In this document: piece after piece, positions 1-6,905 of the stretch
Numbering within the stretch: the first letter of the stretch is position 1
Layout of the letters: every line of letters starts with the position of its first letter
Assembly: GCA_040877445.1 (NCBI GenBank)
Contig: JBBDNT010000346.1
Location: forward strand, 1 to 9,153
Source of the DNA: JBBDNT01 sp040877445
GTDB taxonomy: Bacteria > Planctomycetota > Planctomycetia > Planctomycetales > Planctomycetaceae
Direction of reading: 5' to 3'
DNA: 9,153 nt
Notes under the pieces: model-generated
Seen by the model: the letters and a program-made list of their open reading frames with translations, nothing else
Told to the model about the DNA's origin: nothing
The model's database searches: none
Made by a program: the position numbers and the translations under genes

Positions 1-1
1 G

Positions 2-586
2 ACGCCACTTTCTCGACGCGGCTTTCTGTTCGCCTCGTCCGGCGCGGCGGCCGGCTCGCTGCTGGCGCCGGGGCTCGCCGTCGCGGAAGACGAGCATCGG
101 CTGGACTTCACCGGCAGCGGCCTCGTGACAGGAAAGCCGAAGCCTCTCAGGCACGAGGCGATTCCCGGCTTCCTGAGCGCCGCGCAGATCACCCCGCACC
201 ACACGGCGCACTACGGGGGCGCGCTCAACGGCTACCTGGCCGCCGACAAGAGGCTGGAAGAGAGCGCGCAGAGCGGCACGCCGCTCGACGCGGCGGCCTT
301 CGGCGCGCTCAAGCGGATCGTCAACAGCCGGGGGAACAGCGTCGTCCTGCACGAGATGTACTTCGACGGCATGACCGCCGAAGCCCCCGATCCGCACCAG
401 GATCTTCGCCAAGCGATCGAACGGCGGTTCGGATCCCTGGAGAAGTGGATCGCGGACTTCATCGCCTCGGCAAAGGAGGCCGCGGGCTGGGCGATGCTCG
501 TCCTCCATCCCGTCAACGGCAGGCTCTACAATGTGGTCAGCGACGAGCACGCGCAGGGCGTGCTGTGGATGGCCGCGCCGCTGGTC
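2..586 (+). CDS. Tat-exported Fe/Mn superoxide dismutase-like protein, partial at both ends
   Basis: The frame is open from base 2, so the gene begins before the window. The GTG at 125 is not the likely start, because upstream in-frame residues read SRRGFL followed by an Ala/Gly/Leu-rich stretch and an AVA-ED cleavage site, a good Tat signal peptide. The mature part resembles the Fe/Mn SOD family. A PHHTAHYGGALNGY segment (about 190-235) matches the first helical metal-ligand motif. SVVLHEMYFDGM (about 340-375) matches the second His-ligand segment. GWAMLVLHPVNGRLYNVVS (about 484-540) matches the conserved GW..LV beta region. The reading stops at a run of Ns just after APLV, before the expected D-x-W/Y-E-H third and fourth ligands, so activity cannot be judged. 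The usual Tyr and Trp positions near the first two ligands differ from classical SODs. It may therefore be a divergent, periplasmic SOD-fold protein. Family call fairly sure; enzyme activity uncertain. Confidence 0.75.
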
Positions 587-596
587 NNNNNNNNNN
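587..596. other. Assembly gap (10 Ns)
   Basis: Ten consecutive Ns. The length is probably a placeholder, so the reading frame across it has no meaning. Sequence to the left is SOD-like coding; sequence to the right belongs to something else. Confidence 0.98.
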
Positions 597-617
597 GCGC
601 AGTGCGTCGTCGTTCAT
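597..617 (-). CDS. Possible start of a minus-strand gene running into the gap
   Basis: On the minus strand an ATG at 617-615 opens a frame reading MNDDALR before it enters the Ns. It is preceded by GGAGG with a 6-base spacer (complement of 623-630), the best-placed ribosome binding site in this part of the window. Only seven codons are visible, so no function can be given. If real, this gene converges on the SOD-like gene inside the gap and diverges from truA. It competes with the plus-strand SEC-C-like frame for the same bases. Confidence 0.25.
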
Positions 618-856
618 GGCCGTCCTCCGTCGCGGTGAAGTTCGAGTTCCATCGTGCCGGAGATCGCTTCGCTCCGTTCGAGCTTCACACTAGACAATCC
701 CTGCGGCGGTGCTATCGTCGTGCCTGCGGCAGCGGCAGGAAGTACAAGAAGTGCTGCTTGAAATGGAACATGCCCGCAGGTTACGGGACGCCGTTCGCCT
801 GCTTCGGCCGCTCGCAACGGTCGCCGGATGCCCGGGGCGATGCCGCGCCGCCTTGA
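597..856 (+). CDS. C-terminal part of a possible SEC-C motif protein
   Basis: One plus frame stays open from the gap to TGA at 854-856. Around 725-765 it encodes CGSGRKYKKCCL, very close to the SEC-C zinc motif consensus (CPCGSGKKYKKCCL), which occurs at the C-terminus of SecA and of many small proteins. The first Cys of the usual CxC pair is Arg (codon cgt, one base from tgt), although another Cys lies three residues earlier. A 30-residue tail follows. Upstream residues are not recognisable, and a GTG at 635 could be a start. The stop overlaps the proposed TTG start of truA, which would fit translational coupling. It could be a small gene, the end of a gene lost in the gap, or a decaying remnant. 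Confidence 0.38.
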
Positions 857-1767
857 TCTTCAACCCACAACCCTTGCCCAACCTCCGCCTCACGCTCGCC
901 TATGACGGCGCCGCTTATGTCGGTTGGCAGGTCCAGCCGAACGGGGTCAGCGTGCAGTCGGTCGTCGAGCGGGCGATTCATCGGCTGACGGGTGAAGAGT
1001 GTCGCGTGCTCGCGGCCGGGCGTACCGATTCCGGCGTGCACGCGCTCGGGCAGGTGGCGAACTTCCACACGAACTCGATGATTCCGGTCGAGAAGTTCGT
1101 CGGCGGATTGCAGCGGTTCCTGCCGGACGACGTCATCGTCCGCGACGTGCGCGAAGTGCCGGCCGAGTTTCACGCCACCTACTCGGCGAAGCGGAAGCGG
1201 TATCGCTACGTGATCCACAACAGCCGCATCGCCGATCCGTTTCTGCGCCGGTATGCGTGGCGATTCGGCGGAACGCTCGATGCGGCGGCGATGCACGCGG
1301 CGGCGCAGGCGCTGCTCGGCACGCACGATTTCCGGGCCTTCGAGTCGCAATGGCCGAACAAGGCGACCAGCGTGCGGACGGTGTTGGAAGCGACGGTGCG
1401 GCGCGTCGCGTGCTGGGCGCCATGGTCGACGGCGAGCGGCCGGCGTGAGCCGGCCGGTGGCGCCGCCGAGAAGGACGCGGCCGACTTTTCGAGCTTCTCG
1501 AACACCGGCGGCGGGCCAGGCTCGTATGGAACTCACCGGGGGGCTGACGCCCCCCGCTCGCCGGACGAGTTCGTCGTGTTCGACATCGTCGCGGACGGGT
1601 TCCTGTACAATATGGTCCGGGCGATTCTCGGCACGCTCGTCGAGGTCGGCCGCGGGAAGTGGACCGCCGACGACGTGCGGCGGATCCTCGCGGCGGGCGA
1701 TCGCGATCAATCCGGCGACACCGCCCCGGCTTGCGGGCTGTACCTCGTCCGCGTCGATTACGAGTGA
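853..1767 (+). CDS. truA: tRNA pseudouridine(38-40) synthase TruA, with internal insert
   Basis: TruA isomerises uridine to pseudouridine at positions 38-40 of the tRNA anticodon arm. Numbered from the TTG at 853 (304 residues), the sequence shows NLRLTLAYDGAAYVGWQ at 10-26 and AAGRTDSGVHALGQVANF at 54-71, with catalytic Asp59. KRKRYRYVIHN lies at 113-123, LLGTHDFRAF at 154-163, GFLYNMVRAILGTLVEVGRG at 249-268 and TAPACGLYLVRVDY near the end. The usual family length is about 245-275. The excess is a Gly/Ala/Ser-rich stretch at about 187-238, encoded by a pair of inverted palindromic repeats, between the last core strand pair and the GFL-MVR segment. The reading frame is kept, so the protein is probably functional. 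The start is uncertain: in-frame GTG 709 and ATG 763 lie upstream but add non-conserved residues, and no strong ribosome binding site precedes 853. TTG 853 overlaps the TGA of the preceding frame. Confidence 0.95.
   Translation: MIFNPQPLPNLRLTLAYDGAAYVGWQVQPNGVSVQSVVERAIHRLTGEECRVLAAGRTDSGVHALGQVANFHTNSMIPVEKFVGGLQRFLPDDVIVRDVREVPAEFHATYSAKRKRYRYVIHNSRIADPFLRRYAWRFGGTLDAAAMHAAAQALLGTHDFRAFESQWPNKATSVRTVLEATVRRVACWAPWSTASGRREPAGGAAEKDAADFSSFSNTGGGPGSYGTHRGADAPRSPDEFVVFDIVADGFLYNMVRAILGTLVEVGRGKWTADDVRRILAAGDRDQSGDTAPACGLYLVRVDYE
1431..1460 (+). repeat. Palindromic repeat copy A inside truA (REP-like)
   Basis: The unit begins GGCGAG and ends CCGGTG. Its core is an 8-bp perfect stem, CGGCCGGC (1437-1444) and GCCGGCCG (1449-1456), with loop GTGA. 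It shares 25 of the first 30 bases with the reverse complement of 1533-1562, and four of the five differences are stem positions that pair with each other. This supports a family of mobile or dispersed hairpin repeats. Copies elsewhere in the genome cannot be seen here. Confidence 0.75.
1531..1562 (-). repeat. Palindromic repeat copy B inside truA, inverted
   Basis: Read on the minus strand it begins GGCGAGCGG and ends CCGGTGAGT, in the opposite orientation to copy A. The 8-bp stem pairs CGGGGGGC with GCCCCCCG (plus-strand halves 1537-1544 and 1549-1556) around a GTCA loop. Where copy A has CC/GG in mid-stem this copy has GG/CC, so pairing is preserved. Between the copies lie further self-complementary stretches: TTCGAG-CTT-CTCGAA at 1488-1502, and CGCCGCC (1461-1467) with GGCGGCG (1507-1513). 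Confidence 0.75.
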
Positions 1768-1775
1768 GGAGAGAC

Positions 1776-1807
1776 CGTCTTCGAATCGAATCGGAAATCG
1801 TAAGACG
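1776..1807 (+). terminator. Weak hairpin after truA
   Basis: CGTCTT (1776-1781) pairs with AAGACG (1802-1807), extended inward by CGA (1782-1784) and TCG (1798-1800) with one bulged base. It begins nine bases after the truA stop. There is no T-tract, so a termination role is only possible. Confidence 0.25.
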
Positions 1808-1836
1808 ACAGTCAAGGTCGAAGCCGAAGGCGCACG

Positions 1837-2583
1837 ATGCCCCGTGCGGGAATGTTCAAGACCGCGCCCGATCGTGCCGAATTTTGCAAAGCGCATTCCC
1901 AGACACGGATGTTCGTGCCCATGATGACGACCATCGCCAGAACCTTCACGGGCCGAGGGGCTTACGAAGAGACCGCAAACCAATGGACGCACGGGATCGC
2001 GACGGTGGCCGCCGTCTACGCCGCCTTCGAGTTGGTCGAGGCAGTTCGCGGCCATGCGGATTCGTGGGCCTTGCTGGGGGTACATGTGTATGCAACGTCG
2101 CTCGTCGCGCTGTATGCCGCGTCGACCCTTTCCCATAGTTTCCGGCTTCCGCGGCCGAGGCATTTCTTTCGGACGGTGGACCAGGTGTGCATCTTCCTGT
2201 TGATCGTGGGAACGTTCACGCCTGTCGCTCTCGTCTACCTGCGGGATGCGTTCGGCCTGGCGATTCTGGGTGCGATGTGGACGCTGGCGCTCGTAGGAAT
2301 CGGGCTGAAATTGTTCGTCACGGGCATCAGGAACGTGGCGGTGCCGTTCTACGTCGCGGTGGGCTGGCTGCCGATCGTGACGCTCCCCCGGCTGTTTTCG
2401 TCGATGGACGAGATTTCCCTGGCGGCGACTCTGGCGGGGGGACTGTTCTACACCAGCGGGACGTACTTCCTGTCGATCGACCGGCGGGTCTCGTACGCGC
2501 ATGCGGTGTGGCACCTGTTCGTGGTGGCGGGAAGCGCCTGCCACTATGTGGTGATCTTCCGTAACGTCGTTCCGGTTGGTTGA
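1837..2583 (+). CDS. Hemolysin III family (HlyIII/PAQR-like) 7-TM membrane protein
   Basis: An integral membrane protein of the hemolysin III family, related to PAQR receptors and the CREST hydrolase superfamily. Visible hallmarks, numbered from ATG 1837 (248 residues), are EETANQWTHGIA at 44-55 before the first membrane helix, STLSHSF at 96-102, DQVCIFLLIVGTFTPV at 115-130, and HAVWHLFVVAGSACHYVVI at 222-240. The Ser/His, Asp and HxxxH positions proposed to bind metal are therefore all present. About seven hydrophobic segments can be counted. Despite the name, most bacterial members are not proven hemolysins. GAAGG lies 6 bases before ATG 1837. However, the family's usual length of about 210-220 residues fits ATG 1921 or 1924 better, and the extra 28 residues look non-conserved. 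It lies 69 bp after truA in the same direction, so co-transcription is possible. Confidence 0.9.
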   Translation: MPRAGMFKTAPDRAEFCKAHSQTRMFVPMMTTIARTFTGRGAYEETANQWTHGIATVAAVYAAFELVEAVRGHADSWALLGVHVYATSLVALYAASTLSHSFRLPRPRHFFRTVDQVCIFLLIVGTFTPVALVYLRDAFGLAILGAMWTLALVGIGLKLFVTGIRNVAVPFYVAVGWLPIVTLPRLFSSMDEISLAATLAGGLFYTSGTYFLSIDRRVSYAHAVWHLFVVAGSACHYVVIFRNVVPVG

Positions 2584-2586
2584 GGG

Positions 2587-2606
2587 GCGAATTCTCGAAA
2601 ATTCGC
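2587..2606 (+). terminator. Hairpin directly after the hemolysin III gene
   Basis: GCGAATT (2587-2593) pairs perfectly with AATTCGC (2600-2606) around a 6-base loop, beginning 4 bases after the stop codon. No T-tract follows. The position suggests termination or transcript-end protection. Confidence 0.45.
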
Positions 2607-2667
2607 TCAAGCCGACGGATTGGCGACGAACAGGGACGGCCGCCCGCGGGGTAAGGTAGTAGTAGAC

Positions 2668-2684
2668 ACCGCGCCCCGCGCGGT
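2668..2684 (+). other. Intergenic GC hairpin upstream of the VWA gene
   Basis: ACCGCG (2668-2673) pairs with CGCGGT (2679-2684) around CCCCG and is followed by TT. It sits in the 229-bp space between the hemolysin III and VWA genes. It could be a second weak terminator or a leader structure. No convincing sigma-70 promoter was seen in this space. Confidence 0.25.
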
Positions 2685-2792
2685 TTAGGATGGGTTGCGC
2701 CCGTCATTCCGGAAGCCCGCCACCGCGATCCCGCTTCACGGCGATCCGCCCGGCGATCCGGAAGGCGTTCATTTCCGGTTCCTGCATTCGTC

Positions 2793-2802
2793 GGGAAAGG
2801 AA
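2793..2802 (+). promoter_or_regulatory. Ribosome binding site choosing ATG 2813
   Basis: The purine-rich GGAAAGGAAG ends 10 bases before ATG 2813. It supports this start over an in-frame upstream start at 2690, whose extra 41 residues are Arg/Pro-rich and would precede the hydrophobic anchor. Confidence 0.5.
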
Positions 2803-2812
2803 GTTCACCCGC

Positions 2813-4882
2813 ATGAGTTCTCACACGCTGCGTCTTCCCCTCAGCGTCGCCGTGGGGTTCCATCTTGCATTGGGCATCGGCTTCTACCTCTACAAGATCA
2901 ACCTCGAGTCGGACGAGATCCCCTTCGTCGTCGATGCGGTCGTGCCGGATGAGCGGCTGCAGGAGGAGTTCGTCAAGGATCTCGACGAGCAGGAGAAGCC
3001 GGCCGAAGTGATCAACTTCGTCGCCGGCGGGGTGGTGTCCGACCAGATCAGCGCGTCGGAGTCGCCCATCGCGAACATGCAGCCAGTCGAACTGATCGAG
3101 ACGAACCGCGAGCCGGACTTCTTCGTGGTGGAGTCGATCCACACGCTGGTCGGTCCCAGCGAGATCGCGACCGACTTCGGGGAAGCGGCGATCAAGGGGG
3201 AGCCGGGCGCGCTGGTGCAGGGCTACGGCGACGCGTTGGACCGCATCACCCAGGAACTGATCCGCATGATGCGGCAGGACAAGCTGCTGGTGGTCTGGCT
3301 GCTGGACGAGACCGAGGGGATGCAGCCCGACCTCGACGAGATCAAGGCGCGGATCCATCGCGTGTACGACGAATTGCAACTGGTCACCACCGAGCCGGTC
3401 GCCGCGGTGCAGCCGCAGCGCGGAGGCAGGTTGGCGGCGCGCAGCGACGGCGAGCCGATTCTGACGGCGATGACCGCCTTCGGCCAGACATGGCGCCCGC
3501 TGACGACGAAGCCCACCAGTGACGTCGCGCTGCTTCGGCAGGACATCGACAAGATCAAGATCGACTTGTCGGGCAAGGAGAACACATACCAGGCCATCGC
3601 GGCCGCGATGGGGCAGTATTCGGGGCTGGCCAAGCAACAGAAGCGGAAGCTGGTGATGATCGTCGTCAGCGACGAGTCGGGGGACGACGGCGACGGCGCG
3701 GGCTACGAGCTGGTGCTCCACCAGGCGAAGAACGTGGTCAAGGCCCCGATCTACTTCATCGGCCGCGAGGCGGCGTTCGGCTCGTACTTCGCCCACGTGC
3801 AGTGGCGGCATCCGTATTCGGGAAACATTCACTACCTGCCCATCCGCCGCGGCCCCGAGACCCCCTTCCCCGAACTCTTGCAGCACAACGGGTTCGGCAA
3901 GCGGCTCGACTCGCAGATGAGCGGTTTCGGCCCCTACACCATGACCCGCATGGCCCGCGACACCGGCGGCATCTACTTCATGATCCCCGGCGAAACCCGC
4001 GACCTGCACGACTTCGAAGCCTACAAGTACGACATGCTCGACCTCCGCGAGTACCTGCCCGATCTCGGGTCGCGGCAGGATTACGAGCGCGAGGTCAACA
4101 AGCGCCCCTTCCGCCGCGCCATCTGGGACGCGATCCACTTGCTGAACCCCTACAAGCCCGACAAGGATGGACGGCCCGTCGAGAATTCCGACGTGTCGGT
4201 GCCGACGGGGGGCTGGTACGACGTCGCCGACTCGGCCCGGGCGGGCGGCAACGCCGACGTGCGGGCCGATCTTCAGAAGATCATGCAGGTGCTGGAACGG
4301 ATGAACCGCGCGCAGAAGCGGCTCGAAGACGTCAGGCACCTCCGCGCCGAGGAAGAGTCGCTCCGCTGGCGGGCCAACTACGACCTGATGTACGCCCAGT
4401 TCTTCGCCTACCGCGTGCGGCTGTTCGAGTACGGCATCGCCCTCGGCCAGTTCCAGAATCATCTGCCGGAACTCCTCGTCGACGCCAACAAGCGGGAGAC
4501 CGGCCGCAGCGACCTGACCTACCAGACCGAGGTGACCGGGAACCTCATCAACGCCCGTAAGGTTCGCAACGAAAGCAACAATCCGGTCAACCGCTGGCGG
4601 GTGATGCACGGCCAGGAGAAGATGATCATGCCGGACGAAGAGCAGCAGGCGTTCTTCCAACTCACTCCCGATGACCTGAAGGCGGCCCATCAACGGGCGA
4701 TCGAGCAGTTCGAATACGTCAAGGAGCAGCACCCCAAGACCGCCTTCGCCAAACGGGCCGACTGGGAGATGGGCCGCAACTTCGGCGTCGGCTTCGAAAG
4801 CCGCTACGCGCCCCCGCCGCCGAACCGGCCGTCCAACCGGCCGACCACGGTGCGGCCCCCGGTCCGCATCCCCGAACTGTAG
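2813..4882 (+). CDS. Membrane-anchored VWA-like protein of unknown function
   Basis: 689 residues from ATG 2813. An N-terminal hydrophobic segment (about 8-27) is a likely signal anchor, leaving the rest outside the inner membrane. An acidic linker (31-65) follows, then a von Willebrand factor A-like Rossmann region. Strand KLLVVWLLDETEG (157-169) sits where the MIDAS DxSxS motif belongs but reads D-E-T-E-G. KLVMIVVSDESGDD (279-292) is a central strand with an acidic loop, and APIYFIGREAAFG (311-323) is a later strand. The second half is helical and charged, with a coiled-coil-like stretch around 482-520, a helical tail at 618-660 that may be TPR-like, and a Pro/Arg-rich end. I recall similar proteins in planctomycetes with an intact DxSxS, but no role is established. 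It may be a protein-interaction or scaffold factor. It is convergent with the export lipoprotein gene. Fold fairly sure, function unknown. Confidence 0.8.
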   Translation: MSSHTLRLPLSVAVGFHLALGIGFYLYKINLESDEIPFVVDAVVPDERLQEEFVKDLDEQEKPAEVINFVAGGVVSDQISASESPIANMQPVELIETNREPDFFVVESIHTLVGPSEIATDFGEAAIKGEPGALVQGYGDALDRITQELIRMMRQDKLLVVWLLDETEGMQPDLDEIKARIHRVYDELQLVTTEPVAAVQPQRGGRLAARSDGEPILTAMTAFGQTWRPLTTKPTSDVALLRQDIDKIKIDLSGKENTYQAIAAAMGQYSGLAKQQKRKLVMIVVSDESGDDGDGAGYELVLHQAKNVVKAPIYFIGREAAFGSYFAHVQWRHPYSGNIHYLPIRRGPETPFPELLQHNGFGKRLDSQMSGFGPYTMTRMARDTGGIYFMIPGETRDLHDFEAYKYDMLDLREYLPDLGSRQDYEREVNKRPFRRAIWDAIHLLNPYKPDKDGRPVENSDVSVPTGGWYDVADSARAGGNADVRADLQKIMQVLERMNRAQKRLEDVRHLRAEEESLRWRANYDLMYAQFFAYRVRLFEYGIALGQFQNHLPELLVDANKRETGRSDLTYQTEVTGNLINARKVRNESNNPVNRWRVMHGQEKMIMPDEEQQAFFQLTPDDLKAAHQRAIEQFEYVKEQHPKTAFAKRADWEMGRNFGVGFESRYAPPPPNRPSNRPTTVRPPVRIPEL

Positions 4883-4918
4883 CGCGAACCGGCTCACCGA
4901 ACGCTTGCGGTTTCGCGC
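4882..4918. terminator. Bidirectional terminator-like hairpin between convergent genes
   Basis: GCGCGAACCG (4882-4891), starting on the last base of the VWA stop codon, pairs with CGGTTTCGCGC (4908-4918) with one bulged T, around a 16-base loop. It lies between two converging genes only 70 bp apart. Confidence 0.5.
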
Positions 4919-4935
4919 CGGCGATTTGATCGCCG
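4919..4935. terminator. Second hairpin in the convergent gap
   Basis: CGGCGAT (4919-4925) pairs perfectly with ATCGCCG (4929-4935) around TTG, directly abutting the previous hairpin and 17 bases from the stop codon of the minus-strand gene. The tandem arrangement suits transcription ending from both sides. Confidence 0.45.
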
Positions 4936-4952
4936 TCAGGTCGGAATCCGGC

Positions 4953-6905
4953 TCAGTTCGAGAACGTCTGGCTCGTCGCCCATCCTACGACGGCCCCTTC
5001 CAGCAGGTGCCGTTCGATGAACGCCATGATGCCTTCCATCCGCGTGTATTGCAGGAACAGGTAGTCTCCCGGTTGAATCAGCGTCCGTTCCTCCGGGTAC
5101 CGCAGCGCGTCGTACAGGTCGACCTTGATCCGCACTTGTCCGCCGCCGGGCGCCTGGCGGAGAATGACGACTTCGCTCGCCCCCACCGTCACGTCCTGGT
5201 TGAGGGCCGAGACGCCGCCGATCGCCCGCGAGGGGAGCGTGCGAATCGGGTCCGACTCGGCCAGCAGAACCGCTTCCAGCACGTCCAGGTCGCGATCCTG
5301 CGGCAGCGTGAACTTGCCCCCTCCCAGCAAGCCGCCAGTGTAGAAGAACTCGTCCTGCCGCGTCTCGATGAACAGCACGTCGCCGTCCTGCAGGATCACG
5401 TCCTGCGGCGCGAATTGCGGCGTCTCGCCGGGCGCGATCGACAAGGGAATGCGCATCACCCCCGGCCCGCGGATGCTCGCGTCGTCGAGGACGTAGGGCA
5501 GGGGTTGCATCGCGGCGAACGGACCGGCGAGCGGGTCCATGCCGTGCGGCATTCCGTAATCCGCCGGCGGATAGGCGTGATGCTCACCCCCCGCCGCGGA
5601 CGGAGCGAACGGCGACGACCACGCCGGCTGTGTGGACCATGTCGGCCGGGCGGACGGCATCGGAGACGACCACCCGGCGACCTGCGTCGCGGCGGGACGA
5701 CTCGCCGCCGATGCTCCGTAACGCCCCCGCGACTGGTAAGCCGTATGGTGCGTGGAATGCCCCGCCTGGGCGCCGCGGTTCGGCTGAGAGGCAGGGCCGC
5801 TCCATGCGGATGGTCCGTCGGGAGACTGTCCGCGGATCGTGTGCCAGTCGATCGCGTTTTGCACGTCCTCGGGTCCGGGCGGTCCCATCGGCCGATACGC
5901 CGGGCGGCGCGGGCCGCGCTGGAACGCGGCCGGATCGATGCCCGCGGGAGCCGGCTCGAATGCGGGCGGGGCCGATGGCGGGGGAAAGTTCGGTTCGATC
6001 CGCGGCGCACGGGACGGCAACGGGCGCGGCGGAACGTATGCCGGATCGGAAGGCGCCGCCGGCGGCGGAAAGGAATCGAACGCGGGGGGATGATGCTCCG
6101 CCCCCTCCGCGGCGAATTCCGGAAAGTTCCCGCGGCCCCGCCGCATGATGTACACGGCGTTCTCCGCGTCGAGTCCCGGCAATCCGCCGGTCTGCGCCAG
6201 CGCGTGCATCACGTCGTTCTGATATGCCGGCAACGCGACGATCATTCCCACCCCTCGCTTCTGCGAGCCGACGTTGGCCATCGACGGCACGCGGGTGACG
6301 TTGTGCTGCATCGTCCCTTCCTGGCGAATCACGAGGACGTGGTAAATCCGCGGCTTCTGCAGGCTGACGAGAATCCGGTCCTGTCCCGGCCGCAATAGCG
6401 GTTGGGTGCGGGTGTACGTCTCGCGGATGGCGCGCTCGACTTCCGCCATCGTGTATCCGCGGACGGAAAGGGGCGGAATCAACGGCAGCGAGATCGTCCC
6501 GTCGTCGCGCACGGGGATCGGGTAACCGAGCGCGTTCGCTTGGTCGCGATCGACCGGGAAGGTGACGGGAGGCACGTCCTCGTGACGCCCCAGAATCCCT
6601 TCGATGTAGACGCCCAGCACGTCCCCCGAGTCGACGCGGTAGGCGGCGGGCGGAGGCTGCCGGAGGAGCGACAAGTCGATCGTCCGCCGCGGTCCCCGCG
6701 AGGGAACCTGCAATTCCGGGGGAAGGCAGGCGACGGGAATGCCGCTCATGGGATGCATCGCCGCGCACCCCGCCATCAGCCCCGACATCGCCGACGACAG
6801 GACGACGGCGAGGACGAAGGAGACGGCGCGCCGCCGGACCGCGCCCGTCGCGCATTCGTGATTCGCCGGAACGGATTTTCCGTGTCGCGGCCGGGAGAGG
6901 CGCAT
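4953..6905 (-). CDS. Wza/BexD-type polysaccharide export lipoprotein with large Pro-rich insert
   Basis: 650 residues. Members form the outer-membrane channel through which capsule or exopolysaccharide leaves the cell. The N-terminus is basic to residue 28, then hydrophobic 29-46, ending in a lipobox-like LMAGC with Cys47 as the likely lipidated residue. The Poly_export domain spans about 86-185 (AAYRVDSGDVLGVYIEG, VRDDGTISLPLIPPLSVRG, and MAEVERAI near 153-160). SLBB-like regions follow: YQNDVMHALAQTGGLPGLDAENAVYIMRRG at about 228-257, completed at 482-515 (QDVILQDGDVLFIE), then a second at about 519-620 (FFYTGGLLGGGKFTLP, DVLEAVLLAE, LIQPGDYLFLQY). Residues 258-480 are a Pro/Ala/Ser-rich, His-containing insert splitting the first SLBB unit. 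ATG 6905 is the only in-frame start after the upstream stop, yet has no clear ribosome binding site. No capsule synthesis genes are nearby. Confidence 0.9.
   Translation of the reverse strand: MRLSRPRHGKSVPANHECATGAVRRRAVSFVLAVVLSSAMSGLMAGCAAMHPMSGIPVACLPPELQVPSRGPRRTIDLSLLRQPPPAAYRVDSGDVLGVYIEGILGRHEDVPPVTFPVDRDQANALGYPIPVRDDGTISLPLIPPLSVRGYTMAEVERAIRETYTRTQPLLRPGQDRILVSLQKPRIYHVLVIRQEGTMQHNVTRVPSMANVGSQKRGVGMIVALPAYQNDVMHALAQTGGLPGLDAENAVYIMRRGRGNFPEFAAEGAEHHPPAFDSFPPPAAPSDPAYVPPRPLPSRAPRIEPNFPPPSAPPAFEPAPAGIDPAAFQRGPRRPAYRPMGPPGPEDVQNAIDWHTIRGQSPDGPSAWSGPASQPNRGAQAGHSTHHTAYQSRGRYGASAASRPAATQVAGWSSPMPSARPTWSTQPAWSSPFAPSAAGGEHHAYPPADYGMPHGMDPLAGPFAAMQPLPYVLDDASIRGPGVMRIPLSIAPGETPQFAPQDVILQDGDVLFIETRQDEFFYTGGLLGGGKFTLPQDRDLDVLEAVLLAESDPIRTLPSRAIGGVSALNQDVTVGASEVVILRQAPGGGQVRIKVDLYDALRYPEERTLIQPGDYLFLQYTRMEGIMAFIERHLLEGAVVGWATSQTFSN

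Noticed and set aside
125..856. A single SOD-SEC-C fusion read through the Ns
   Set aside because: The gap length is arbitrary, so frame continuity across it is accidental. The SOD part lacks its C-terminal ligand segment and the right side is unrelated.
781..2610. 609-codon open frame on the minus strand over truA and the hemolysin III gene
   Set aside because: It lies antisense to two genes with clear family motifs. Its translation is Arg/His/Pro-rich with no recognisable domain, as expected from high GC.
2327..4897. 856-codon minus-strand open frame over the VWA gene
   Set aside because: Antisense to the VWA gene along nearly its whole length. Composition is low-complexity V/D/L/R from mirrored codons, with no motif.
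4905..6398. 497-codon plus-strand open frame over the export lipoprotein
   Set aside because: The minus strand has complete Poly_export and SLBB motifs. The plus frame is Arg-rich with no domain.
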